Part shown: positions 50,280 through 57,883 of the stretch, one piece after another
How positions within the stretch are numbered: the first letter of the stretch is position 1
How the letters are laid out: each line of letters opens with the position of its first letter
Origin: Candidatus Peribacteria bacterium RIFCSPHIGHO2_01_FULL_51_35
GTDB lineage: Bacteria > Patescibacteriota > Gracilibacteria > Peribacterales > Peribacteraceae
Direction: 5' to 3'
Assembly: GCA_001787535.1 (NCBI GenBank)
Contig: MFXP01000016.1
Coordinates: 29,006 to 93,005 of the forward strand
DNA length: 64,000 bases
Program-made: the position numbers and the translations under genes
The notes under the pieces: generated by a model
Told to the model about the DNA's origin: nothing
What the model saw: the letters and a program-made list of their open reading frames with translations, nothing else
The model's database searches: none

Positions 50280-52115
50280 GTGAAAGCGATGTCGACCGAT
50301 CAAGTTCGTAAGGCCTACCTCGATTTTTTCCAATCGAAGGGGCATGCCGTTATCCCCGGCGCACCTCTGATTCCGGAGAACGATCCGACGGTTCTTTTCA
50401 CAACAGCCGGCATGCATCCGCTAGTCCCCTATTTGATGGGAGAAAAACACCCAGCGGGAAAACTGCTCGCAGATGTCCAGCGCTGCATTCGCACCCAAGA
50501 CATCGACGAAGTAGGTGACGCATCCCATCTCACTATGTTCGAAATGCTCGGCAACTGGAGCCTCGGAGATTATTTTAAACAGGGAGCCATCGAGATGAGT
50601 TTCGAATTCATCACGAAAGTCTTGGGGATTCCGCTCGAGAAATTTGGCGTCACCTGTTTTGCAGGAGATAAAGACGCACCGAAAGATATGGAATCTGCGA
50701 AAATCTGGATGTCCCTTGACGTTCCGGAAGAACGAATTGGATTCCTGCCCAAAGCCAAAAACTGGTGGGGACCTGCAGGGAAAACCGGCCCATGTGGTCC
50801 GGACACGGAAATGTTTTATTGGATCGGGGATTCCAAACTTCCGCCAAAGGGATCGAACCCCGCCAATGACGAAGCGAATTGGCTGGAGATCTGGAATGAC
50901 GTCTTCATGCAATACAACAAAAAAGATGATGGGACGTTCGAGCCGCTCAAGCAGCAGAATGTGGATACCGGCATGGGACTGGAACGTGTGGTGGCGGTGC
51001 TGCAAGGAGTGAAAAGTGTGTACGACACCGACCGAATGAAACCGATTGTGGATAAAGTTCGCCTTTCTTCCTCCCTTAAACAGACGGAGGAGAAACACGT
51101 GCGCATTGTTTCCGATCATCTGAAAGCTGCGACCTTCATTATCGCCGATGGCGTGAAACCGTCGAATGTGGATCAAGGATACGTGCTGCGAAAACTGATT
51201 CGCCGCGCAGTGCGATCCATGCGTATGCTGGGAAATGAAGAAGGACTCTTCACCGCAAGCATCGCAAGGGCAGTCATTGAGCAATATGAACATGCGTACC
51301 CTTCGATCAAAGCAAAGGAAAATGACATTTGCGACGCGCTGCAGGCTGAAGAGCAACAGTTCGGAAAAACGCTACAGGAAGGGCTAAAGCGATTTCAAAA
51401 GACCGTTGATTCCCTCTCGGGGAAGGTGATTGATGGTCTCACTGCTTTTCACTTGTATGACACCTACGGCTTCCCCTTGGAACTCACCAAAGAAATGGCG
51501 ACGGAGCTTGGCCTCACCATCGATGAAAAGGGATTTGAGAATGCGTTTGCTGGACATCAGGAACTTTCCCGCGCCGGCGCGGAGAAAAAATTCGCCGGAG
51601 GACTGGCGGATCATTCTGCAGAGACGACCAAGCTGCATACCGCCACGCACTTGTTGAACGCCGCACTGCGAAAAGTTCTGGGTGATCACGTGCAGCAGAA
51701 AGGATCCAACATCACGGCGGAACGATTGCGTTTTGATTTCAATCACGCGGATAAGATGACGCCGGAACAAATTGCAGAAGTGGAACGCCTGGTGAATGAG
51801 GTGATCAAACAAGATCTGCCGATCGCCTATCACCTGACAACAGTGGATGGCGCGAAAGCCGAAGGAGCCATCGGAGTCTTTGATGATCGGTACGGACAAG
51901 AAGTGAAAGTCTACCAAGTGGGGGACTCTTCGACCGGCTCAGGGCAAGTGGCCTTCAGCAAAGAAATCTGCGGCGGTCCGCATGTTGCCCGCACCGGCAT
52001 GCTTGGAAGTTTCAAGATCCAGAAAGAGGAATCTAGTTCAGCCGGAGTGCGGAGGATCAAAGCAGTGGTATCAGGAGGTTCTGCGGAAATCGACGTTGCA
52101 AAAGAAGCTTCGTAA
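50280..52115 (+). CDS. alaS: Alanyl-tRNA synthetase, compact form
   Basis: A 611-residue AlaRS; typical bacterial forms have about 870. The catalytic class II core (residues 1-440) has LFTTAGMHPLVPYLMG, KTGPCGPDTEMFYW and DTGMGLERVVAVLQ. It then jumps directly (GGLADHSAETTKLHTATHLLNAALR) to the editing domain, without the beta-barrel linker, and ends soon after the zinc site CGGPHVARTGML, without the C-terminal C-Ala domain. Editing zinc ligands HTATH and CGGPH are present. Residues 550-556 (STGSGQV) derive from a dispersed repeat. GTG 50280 follows TACCCT by 8 nt; ATG 50289 is an alternative. Confidence 0.95.
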   Translation: MKAMSTDQVRKAYLDFFQSKGHAVIPGAPLIPENDPTVLFTTAGMHPLVPYLMGEKHPAGKLLADVQRCIRTQDIDEVGDASHLTMFEMLGNWSLGDYFKQGAIEMSFEFITKVLGIPLEKFGVTCFAGDKDAPKDMESAKIWMSLDVPEERIGFLPKAKNWWGPAGKTGPCGPDTEMFYWIGDSKLPPKGSNPANDEANWLEIWNDVFMQYNKKDDGTFEPLKQQNVDTGMGLERVVAVLQGVKSVYDTDRMKPIVDKVRLSSSLKQTEEKHVRIVSDHLKAATFIIADGVKPSNVDQGYVLRKLIRRAVRSMRMLGNEEGLFTASIARAVIEQYEHAYPSIKAKENDICDALQAEEQQFGKTLQEGLKRFQKTVDSLSGKVIDGLTAFHLYDTYGFPLELTKEMATELGLTIDEKGFENAFAGHQELSRAGAEKKFAGGLADHSAETTKLHTATHLLNAALRKVLGDHVQQKGSNITAERLRFDFNHADKMTPEQIAEVERLVNEVIKQDLPIAYHLTTVDGAKAEGAIGVFDDRYGQEVKVYQVGDSSTGSGQVAFSKEICGGPHVARTGMLGSFKIQKEESSSAGVRRIKAVVSGGSAEIDVAKEAS

Positions 52116-52126
52116 CCCCGCATATC

Positions 52127-52426
52127 ATGCCAAATGCAGAATCCGATCCCATCTATCAGTCCTACGTCCGGTTCGAAGACGAAAATTTGGTGATGAGCCT
52201 TGAAAATGTTCAATCCGGTTTTGTGCAGGACGAATATCTTTCCAAGCATCACGTCATGTCCAAAGAAGAATTTTATATTTGGTTGGATTCCCTCGCTCCA
52301 AATATCAAAGCGATGTATCTGCGGCGTTTCGAACAGGGGTATGCCAAGTACATAGAAGATGAAACCAAAAAATTCAACGAACGTATGCGAAAGCCCGGTT
52401 ACATTGCATGGCTCCTCAATCGCTAA
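52127..52426 (+). CDS. Hypothetical protein, 99 residues
   Basis: A soluble, acidic-basic mixed, helical protein (MSKEEFYIWLDSLAPNIKAMYLRRFEQGYAKYIEDETKKFNERM). It begins 11 bp after alaS and may be co-transcribed. No family recognised. Confidence 0.6.
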   Translation: MPNAESDPIYQSYVRFEDENLVMSLENVQSGFVQDEYLSKHHVMSKEEFYIWLDSLAPNIKAMYLRRFEQGYAKYIEDETKKFNERMRKPGYIAWLLNR

Positions 52427-52464
52427 ACTCTATTGCTCAGATTCTCGTTCTGATTGAACGCAGC

Positions 52465-52761
52465 TTAAGAAAGCTCATGTCGTATTTGTATTTCCGCATC
52501 CTGGAATAAACCTTTTGTTTCGGACAATTCTTGAAAAATCTCCGCCCGAGCTTTTGCTGTAGGGAATTCGGTTACATACGCTTCAAAGATGGTGGCGTGC
52601 CTGTACATCAAAAACTCGTGATGACTACCCTCGGGGTATGTGGCGACAATGAGGCTTATTTCATCCCGCACAAGATCGCAAAACTATTCCCAGTCACGAC
52701 GCGGGTTATTGCCATTCTGCAACAGCTCTTCCGGAGGGATATCGGTATTCATATCCACCAT
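52465..52761 (-). pseudogene. Small gene interrupted by an in-frame amber codon
   Basis: On the minus strand, ATG 52761 opens MVDMNTDIPPEELLQNGNN and runs to PRRDWE, then meets TAG at 52684-52686, and the same frame continues FCDLVRDEISLIVATYPEGS to a stop at 52465. One C-to-T change at a Gln codon would explain the break. The second half can also start at GTG 52671 to give a 68-residue protein. Family unknown. Whether this is a real pseudogene or two unrelated frames is not certain. Confidence 0.45.
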
Positions 52762-52818
52762 GCTACACCTTGTCTTTGGTCACTGTAGATTTAGTCGTGA
52801 GTCATTTACAATGCCTCT

Positions 52819-53982
52819 GTGCGTCGCTTTATCATCCTCTCCACCATTCTGTGTGTTTTTGGGATCATTCCCGGAGCACACGCTATGCAAACGGAGGAAT
52901 GGAGTTTTCTCGGCAGCATCCCCGGCCGCTGGGAAGGAGTGAGCTTTACCTCTGCCGTTCCGACGAAAGACGGTCTTTTAATCAAGACAGAGAAGGATGG
53001 ACGCATGTTCCGCACGCCACAGTTCACGTTTCCCGTAGATGCCATGAGGTTCACCTTGAATGCTCCGGAGACGTTCCAAGTAAAATTTTTGTGGAATATC
53101 CCTGGCACCTCGCCGGAAGATATGGTGGAACTCCCTTTTTACGTCGTGGGGACGGGGAAAGAAGAAATCGTGGAATTGCCTCTGGCAAACTACAGGGAAT
53201 GGAATGCGGCTACGCAACGAATAGGATTGATGCTGCCTGCGGGAACGGAACTGCTCCTCAAAAAAATGGAATTCTTGCATTGGAACTTTGCAGAAAAAAT
53301 ACTCTACGGTTTTCGCTCGTTCTGGATGACCGATGGATTTCGGCCGTACACCATCAATTTTCTCTGGGGTCCCCGCATCACCGCAAATCCCATTGCCAAT
53401 GCAAAGATGTTCCACTCCATCCCGCCCCGGGGGTGGTCTGCATTCCGTTTCCTGTACCCGCTTCTTTTCCTGGCAGGAGCAGGTATCTTTGTCACATACA
53501 AAAAAAACCGGGGGCCGACCATCGTCCGCACGCAACCGCTGTTCTGTTTTTTGATGGTGTGTTTCGGGCTGTGGCTGCTCTTGGATATTCGCATGGGTAT
53601 GGAATACGTAGGCTATGCAGTCAAAGATTATGAAACGTACATCGCGGCGGAACCGGGAAAGCGCACCTTTCGTGACCGCAATAATTTTAATGATTTTGTC
53701 GACGCAGCCTTGCCGCATATCCGGAAACGCAATACCTACCTGTTCATGAGCGGCCAGCGGTGGCCATACCTCGGTGCCATGCGCTACCTTACGTATCCCA
53801 GCGTGCCCTTGGACCCCGGAGCCGAAACCGATGCCGTGGACACCGTGGTTGTCTACGAGCGGCCGGACATCACCGTGAACGGCGCGGGGGAATTGATGTA
53901 CTTGGATCAAAAACTTTCAACGCCCGGCACGGTGCTGCTGCGATTCGGCAACGATTCATTTGTGTTCCGCATGAACCTATGA
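52819..53982 (+). CDS. Exported membrane protein, unknown function
   Basis: A 387-residue protein with GTG start supported by TACAAT 6 nt upstream. Signal peptide (residues 1-22, AHA), a periplasmic or external beta-rich domain (about 25-200), then two membrane helices (about 212-230 and 243-262) and a C-terminal soluble domain (about 275-387). Family not recognised. Its stop overlaps the start of the next gene as ATGA, so the two probably work together, perhaps in cell-surface polymer assembly. Confidence 0.7.
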   Translation: MRRFIILSTILCVFGIIPGAHAMQTEEWSFLGSIPGRWEGVSFTSAVPTKDGLLIKTEKDGRMFRTPQFTFPVDAMRFTLNAPETFQVKFLWNIPGTSPEDMVELPFYVVGTGKEEIVELPLANYREWNAATQRIGLMLPAGTELLLKKMEFLHWNFAEKILYGFRSFWMTDGFRPYTINFLWGPRITANPIANAKMFHSIPPRGWSAFRFLYPLLFLAGAGIFVTYKKNRGPTIVRTQPLFCFLMVCFGLWLLLDIRMGMEYVGYAVKDYETYIAAEPGKRTFRDRNNFNDFVDAALPHIRKRNTYLFMSGQRWPYLGAMRYLTYPSVPLDPGAETDAVDTVVVYERPDITVNGAGELMYLDQKLSTPGTVLLRFGNDSFVFRMNL

Positions 53983-55427
53983 TGTTTCTTTGGCTCCTCC
54001 TCGGCCTGGCGCTGCCCACGCTCTCGGGCTGGTTGCTGCTATCGATCCTGGAAGGAAAATCCCCTGTCCTGCAGCCTGTGGAACGTGTGGCGCTGGGATT
54101 CTTACTGGGAACAACGCTGCTCATGTTCCTCTCGTTTCTCGGCAATGTATCGCTGGGGATTCCCCTCACACTGCTGGGTTTCCTTGGGGTGCAAACAGCA
54201 GGCACTGTTGCCCTGACATTGTTCTTCATCGCACAGAGAAAAATGATGGGAGTCTCTGCGCCTGTTGCGGCATTGTCTAGCTCCCCTGCGTTCTCGCACT
54301 CGATAAAAATCTGCATCGCCATCCTTGCTTTTTGGGCAGGCATCAAACTGATGGCGGGGCTCGTGCTCCTCACGGGGACGCCCGTCTATTTCGATGATGT
54401 GTTCAACAACTGGAATAAACGCGGAAAAATGTATTACGTGATGGAGCAATTCACGCTCGGCACGGACACGGAAGATGCAGCATCGCCGGAGCCCGAGACA
54501 GTGACCGAAGCCGTCACTGCAGGCGGCGTTCATTCATATCCTCCCACGGTTCCGCTCCTGAAGACCTGGCTGGCAAAACTTGCAGGGAATTGGAGGGAGG
54601 GGCTCGTGAATACGCCACACATTGCATGGTATCTGTGTGTTCTGATCCTTCTGTTCTATGCCCTGCGCCGCAGGACAAGTCTTCTCTGGTCGCTGCTCGG
54701 CACCTTCGGACTTATGAGCATCCCTCTCTACCTGGTGCACGGCACAAACCCGTATGCGGATGTTTTTTTGTCGGCGCATATTTTCGCTGCGGTGTCGCTT
54801 CTCTTTGCCGGCGTTGCCGCGCATGCCTCGCCGGAACGAAATACTTTCCTCCGTCTTGGCGCGGTGGCGGCAGGCATGCTCGTATTCACGAAGAACGAAG
54901 CCCTCGTGCTGCATCTTCCGCCTCTGCTCTTGTTGTTGTGCCTCTCGATGGGAATGCTTGTCTGGAAGAAAAACATGTCAAAGCGCGATGCTCTCGTCAC
55001 ACTCGCTTGGTATGCAGGATGCATTGGTCTTGTGCTCATTCCTTGGGTGAGTTTTAAACTGCTGCACGGCCTCCCGTTCGGGAATGCAAAAGGATTGCCG
55101 GGCTTCGTGGCATTTTGGCAACCGGGAGTGCTGCACGCCATCATGTACGGTCTCTTTTTTGAGGGGAATTGGCTGCTCTTTTTTCCTCTTCTGATGCTTG
55201 CGATCATTCTTTCGGCAAAACATCTGAGGACACTCCCGCCGGCGCTGCTGCCGCTGGCTTTCTTTTTGATTATTTTCTTGTCACAACTTCCGATTTATCT
55301 TTTCACCGGGCTTGCGACGGAAGCATTGAAGCAAACCGGCTACGCGCGCGGCATCATTCAGATTCTGCCGGTTGGGATGCTTACGTTGACGCTGCTTTTG
55401 GAAAATCTGTTGCAAAAGAAAAAATGA
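53979..55427 (+). CDS. Polytopic membrane protein, glycosyltransferase-39-like
   Basis: A 482-residue protein with about 12 membrane helices, starting MMFLWLLLGLALPTLSGWLLL. The long extracytoplasmic loop after helix 4 (GTPVYFDDVFNNWNKRGKMYYV, about residues 130-150, with paired acidic residues) and the overall layout recall lipid-linked-sugar-dependent GT-C glycosyltransferases (GT39/PMT-like). This is inferred. The longer frame from 53760 is a shadow. ATGA overlap with the upstream gene indicates coupling. Confidence 0.65.
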   Translation: MMFLWLLLGLALPTLSGWLLLSILEGKSPVLQPVERVALGFLLGTTLLMFLSFLGNVSLGIPLTLLGFLGVQTAGTVALTLFFIAQRKMMGVSAPVAALSSSPAFSHSIKICIAILAFWAGIKLMAGLVLLTGTPVYFDDVFNNWNKRGKMYYVMEQFTLGTDTEDAASPEPETVTEAVTAGGVHSYPPTVPLLKTWLAKLAGNWREGLVNTPHIAWYLCVLILLFYALRRRTSLLWSLLGTFGLMSIPLYLVHGTNPYADVFLSAHIFAAVSLLFAGVAAHASPERNTFLRLGAVAAGMLVFTKNEALVLHLPPLLLLLCLSMGMLVWKKNMSKRDALVTLAWYAGCIGLVLIPWVSFKLLHGLPFGNAKGLPGFVAFWQPGVLHAIMYGLFFEGNWLLFFPLLMLAIILSAKHLRTLPPALLPLAFFLIIFLSQLPIYLFTGLATEALKQTGYARGIIQILPVGMLTLTLLLENLLQKKK

Positions 55428-55435
55428 TCGTCGTC

Positions 55436-55522
55436 GTAGAGATCCCGCCGATGCGGGACGTCTCTACAGATGCTCTTTCAATAATCGCACCCCCCGAAAC
55501 GGGTGCCTGCCGGCAGGCAGGC
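55436..55522. repeat. GTAGAGA...TCTCTAC hairpin and CTGCCGGCAG palindrome
   Basis: GTAGAGATCCCG pairs with CGGGACGTCTCTAC (55436-55467), a degenerate copy of the hairpins at 15719-15797. CCTGCCGGCAGGCAGG at 55506-55522 repeats a motif also present at 10577-10591. No gene is seen between 55428 and 55578. Confidence 0.65.
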
Positions 55523-55578
55523 GGCCGCTCTTATTCATATATTTGTCCGGGGAACAAAGTTCCACTACTCTCTTAGCC

Positions 55579-56898
55579 ATGCCTCAGTACGCCGCGATCC
55601 TCGGACATCAACCGCACATCAGCATCGCAGAACTCGCAGCGGTGGCGCCGGGATTTGCGCAAACGGGCACATTCGAAAAATTCATCCTGTTGTTTGAAAG
55701 CAGCGCCGATTTGTCGCAAGAAACATTGAATCATCTCGGCGGTATCATTGTGATGGCAAAGCAGATTCAAAGTTCCTCGGGGTTGGCATTGGAAGATATC
55801 CCGAAAATCGTTGCCAATGAAACAGCCGGCGTGAAAGGAAAAATCACCTTCGGTCTTCGCTGTTACGGCATCACGCCGAAAGAAGTTCATGCGCTCTACC
55901 GCGAGAGCAAACATCACTTGAAGAAAGCAGGGCGCCCGTCGCGGTACATCGGCACGGAACGCAAACCCGCCGTTCCCGTTCTGCTGCACGATACGGGAGT
56001 CGTGAATGGACAGCACGGATGCGAAATCATGCTGCTCTCGGCGAAGAAAGGATTCGACGGCGGAGCGGAAGTGCTGCCGGAACCGGAACTCTGGTTCGGT
56101 CGCACGGTGTTTGCGCAAGACATAGATGCGTATGCAAAGCGCGACATGGAAAAACCCGCGCGCGACACGACGGTGGGATTGCTCCCGCCCAAGCTTGCTC
56201 AGATTCTTCTGAACTTTGGCGCATGGCTTGCAAAACCGGGCAGCGGACTTCGGACATCCTTCGGCTCTGCTCAGGACAAGTCGGACAAAGGAAAGCCGAC
56301 GAAGTCCGAAATTCGAAATTCGAAGTCCTTTACCATTCTGGATCCTTTCTGCGGCACGGGCGTGATTCCCATGGAAGCGTTACTGCGCGGCTGGAACGTG
56401 ATTGCATCCGATATCATGCAAAAAGCAGTGAACGCATGCGACAAAAACCTGGAGTGGCTTCGCAAGGAGGAATCGATCCTCAAGCGTGACGTGACGAGCA
56501 CCGTGTTCAAGCATGATGCGGTGAAACCTTTTGATCTGAAAGAAATGCCGGACATGATCGTGACGGAAACGAGCTTGGGGCCTCCCCTCACGCATCGCCC
56601 GACCATCAAAGATGCGCAAAAGCTCAAAACCGAGAACGAGAAATTGCAAGCGGGATTCCTGAAAAACATGGCAGTCTGCTTCCCGGGAGTGCCCGTCGTC
56701 TGCACGTGGCCCGTGTGGTACCACTCCAAGGGACAAATTCATTTGGAAAAAATTTGGGAAACACTGCACGACATCGGCTACCACGCCACGCTCCCGCCGG
56801 GCATTGAATCTGACGTCGAAGGAAGATTATCGCTCGTGTATCGAAGGCCGGATCAATTCGTGGGCAGAGAGATTGTGATGTTAGTGCCTAAAAAATAA
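55579..56898 (+). CDS. Trm11/RlmKL-like RNA methyltransferase
   Basis: A 439-residue protein starting MPQYAAILGHQPHISIAELAAV. The N-terminal half resembles the THUMP-containing part of tRNA (guanine-10) methylases; the C-terminal half has the SAM site ILDPFCGTGVIPMEALLRGWNVIASDI and a motif IV-like position, which reads VTETSLGPPLTH rather than the NPPY/DPPY expected. A repeat-derived insert (SFGSAQDKSDKGKPTKSEI, about residues 227-245) lies just before motif I. Substrate is probably tRNA or rRNA; catalytic competence is uncertain given the motif IV change. Confidence 0.72.
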   Translation: MPQYAAILGHQPHISIAELAAVAPGFAQTGTFEKFILLFESSADLSQETLNHLGGIIVMAKQIQSSSGLALEDIPKIVANETAGVKGKITFGLRCYGITPKEVHALYRESKHHLKKAGRPSRYIGTERKPAVPVLLHDTGVVNGQHGCEIMLLSAKKGFDGGAEVLPEPELWFGRTVFAQDIDAYAKRDMEKPARDTTVGLLPPKLAQILLNFGAWLAKPGSGLRTSFGSAQDKSDKGKPTKSEIRNSKSFTILDPFCGTGVIPMEALLRGWNVIASDIMQKAVNACDKNLEWLRKEESILKRDVTSTVFKHDAVKPFDLKEMPDMIVTETSLGPPLTHRPTIKDAQKLKTENEKLQAGFLKNMAVCFPGVPVVCTWPVWYHSKGQIHLEKIWETLHDIGYHATLPPGIESDVEGRLSLVYRRPDQFVGREIVMLVPKK

Positions 56899-56911
56899 TC
56901 GCTCTTACGAA

Positions 56912-57338
56912 GGAATTAGGATGTTAGGAATTAGGATGTTAGAATTGTTTATATGACAATTCTGTCGTATAAAGATTTGGTAGTGTGGCAAAAATCAATG
57001 GATCTTGTCGTGCTCATTTACGAATGTACGGACAAATTTCCAAAAACCGAACAGTACGGACTTACATCACAGATGCGGAGAAGCGCCGTTTCCATTCCAT
57101 CGAACATCGCTGAAGGAAGGAAAATGGGAACAACAAATGAATTCAGGCATTTTCTCATCATCGCATTCGGTTCGGGCACGGAATTGGAGACACAGATCGA
57201 GATTGCAAAACGATTGTCTTTTGGAAAAAACTTGGATTACAAAAAAATTGATGCGCTCCTAAATGAAATAATGCGCATGCTCAATACCATGATAAAAAAC
57301 ATGTCCTAAAACCTAACATCCTGATTCCTAATATCCTA
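56912..57338 (+). mobile_element. Four-helix-bundle cassette with inverted iterated-word ends
   Basis: GGAATTAGGATGTTAGGAAT and TAGGATGTTAG (56912-56942) precede the gene, and CCTAACATCCTGATTCCTAA with TATCCTAA (57307-57334) follow it in inverted orientation. The gene is the only content. The layout parallels the empty iterated-word repeats elsewhere in the window. Mobility is inferred. Confidence 0.6.
56953..57309 (+). CDS. Four-helix bundle protein (23S rRNA IVP/S23 family)
   Basis: A 118-residue protein of the four-helix bundle family first seen in 23S rRNA intervening sequences: YKDLVVWQKSMDLVVLIYECTDKFPKTEQYGLTSQMRRSAVSIPSNIAEGRKMGTTNEFRHFLIIAFGSGTELETQIEIAKRL is the full family pattern. 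Related proteins (Avd) accompany diversity-generating retroelements, but no reverse transcriptase is present here. It is enclosed by inverted iterated words. The biological role of chromosomal members is unknown. Confidence 0.93.
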   Translation: MTILSYKDLVVWQKSMDLVVLIYECTDKFPKTEQYGLTSQMRRSAVSIPSNIAEGRKMGTTNEFRHFLIIAFGSGTELETQIEIAKRLSFGKNLDYKKIDALLNEIMRMLNTMIKNMS

Positions 57339-57346
57339 AAAATCGA

Positions 57347-57883
57347 ATGAATTTTTTCCTCATCCTCCAACGCACGATCATCATTCTGTTTTGTCTGTAT
57401 CATGTGATGGCAGTCGGGCTGTTCAGCATGCCTACGGACGACAAAAGAATGGAACCTCTCCGGCAGGCTGTTCTCCCGTACATTCGCCCGTATCTTCTGA
57501 CGACGAGCCAATGGCAGCAGTGGAATTTGTTCGCGCCCGATCCCCTGCGACGCGTGACGGAGTTTGCCATCGAGAAACGGCAGGGCAATGCATGGGTGCT
57601 TTCGAAAAGCCTCACGCCCAAGACGCTTCCTTGGTGGCGCGACACCGATGAATTGAAACTGCTGCGCCGCTTGGAAGACGGCGGTGATGCATTTGCACCG
57701 TTGCGCCGGCGCTATTTGGAAATGCACTGCCACGAGGAGAATCTTCGACGCGGAACATGGCTGCGGCTGGCAGTCCGGTGGTTTGCCATCCAAAAACCTC
57801 CCTTCCCTGTGCCTACGCAGCAATGGGGTGTGGCAGCGCCTGCGTGGAACACCAAATCCATCGGAGAATTCACCTGCCCATGA
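57347..57883 (+). CDS. Hypothetical protein paired with HTTM-DCC gene
   Basis: A 178-residue protein with one N-terminal membrane segment (residues 4-26) and a soluble, Trp- and Arg-rich part (QWQQWNLFAPDPLRRVTEFAIEK, LRRRYLEMHCHEENL). The sequence WNLFAPDP resembles a motif common in short partners of HTTM proteins, and it overlaps the HTTM gene start as ATGA, so the two should form a membrane complex. Confidence 0.7.
   Translation: MNFFLILQRTIIILFCLYHVMAVGLFSMPTDDKRMEPLRQAVLPYIRPYLLTTSQWQQWNLFAPDPLRRVTEFAIEKRQGNAWVLSKSLTPKTLPWWRDTDELKLLRRLEDGGDAFAPLRRRYLEMHCHEENLRRGTWLRLAVRWFAIQKPPFPVPTQQWGVAAPAWNTKSIGEFTCP

Noticed and set aside
53760..53978. Upstream part of the long membrane-protein frame
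   Set aside because: It overlaps the preceding gene in another frame; the ATGA junction at 53979 is the natural start.
56953..57309. Diversity-generating retroelement accessory (Avd)
   Set aside because: The four-helix family fits, but no reverse transcriptase or template/variable repeat pair is present in the window.
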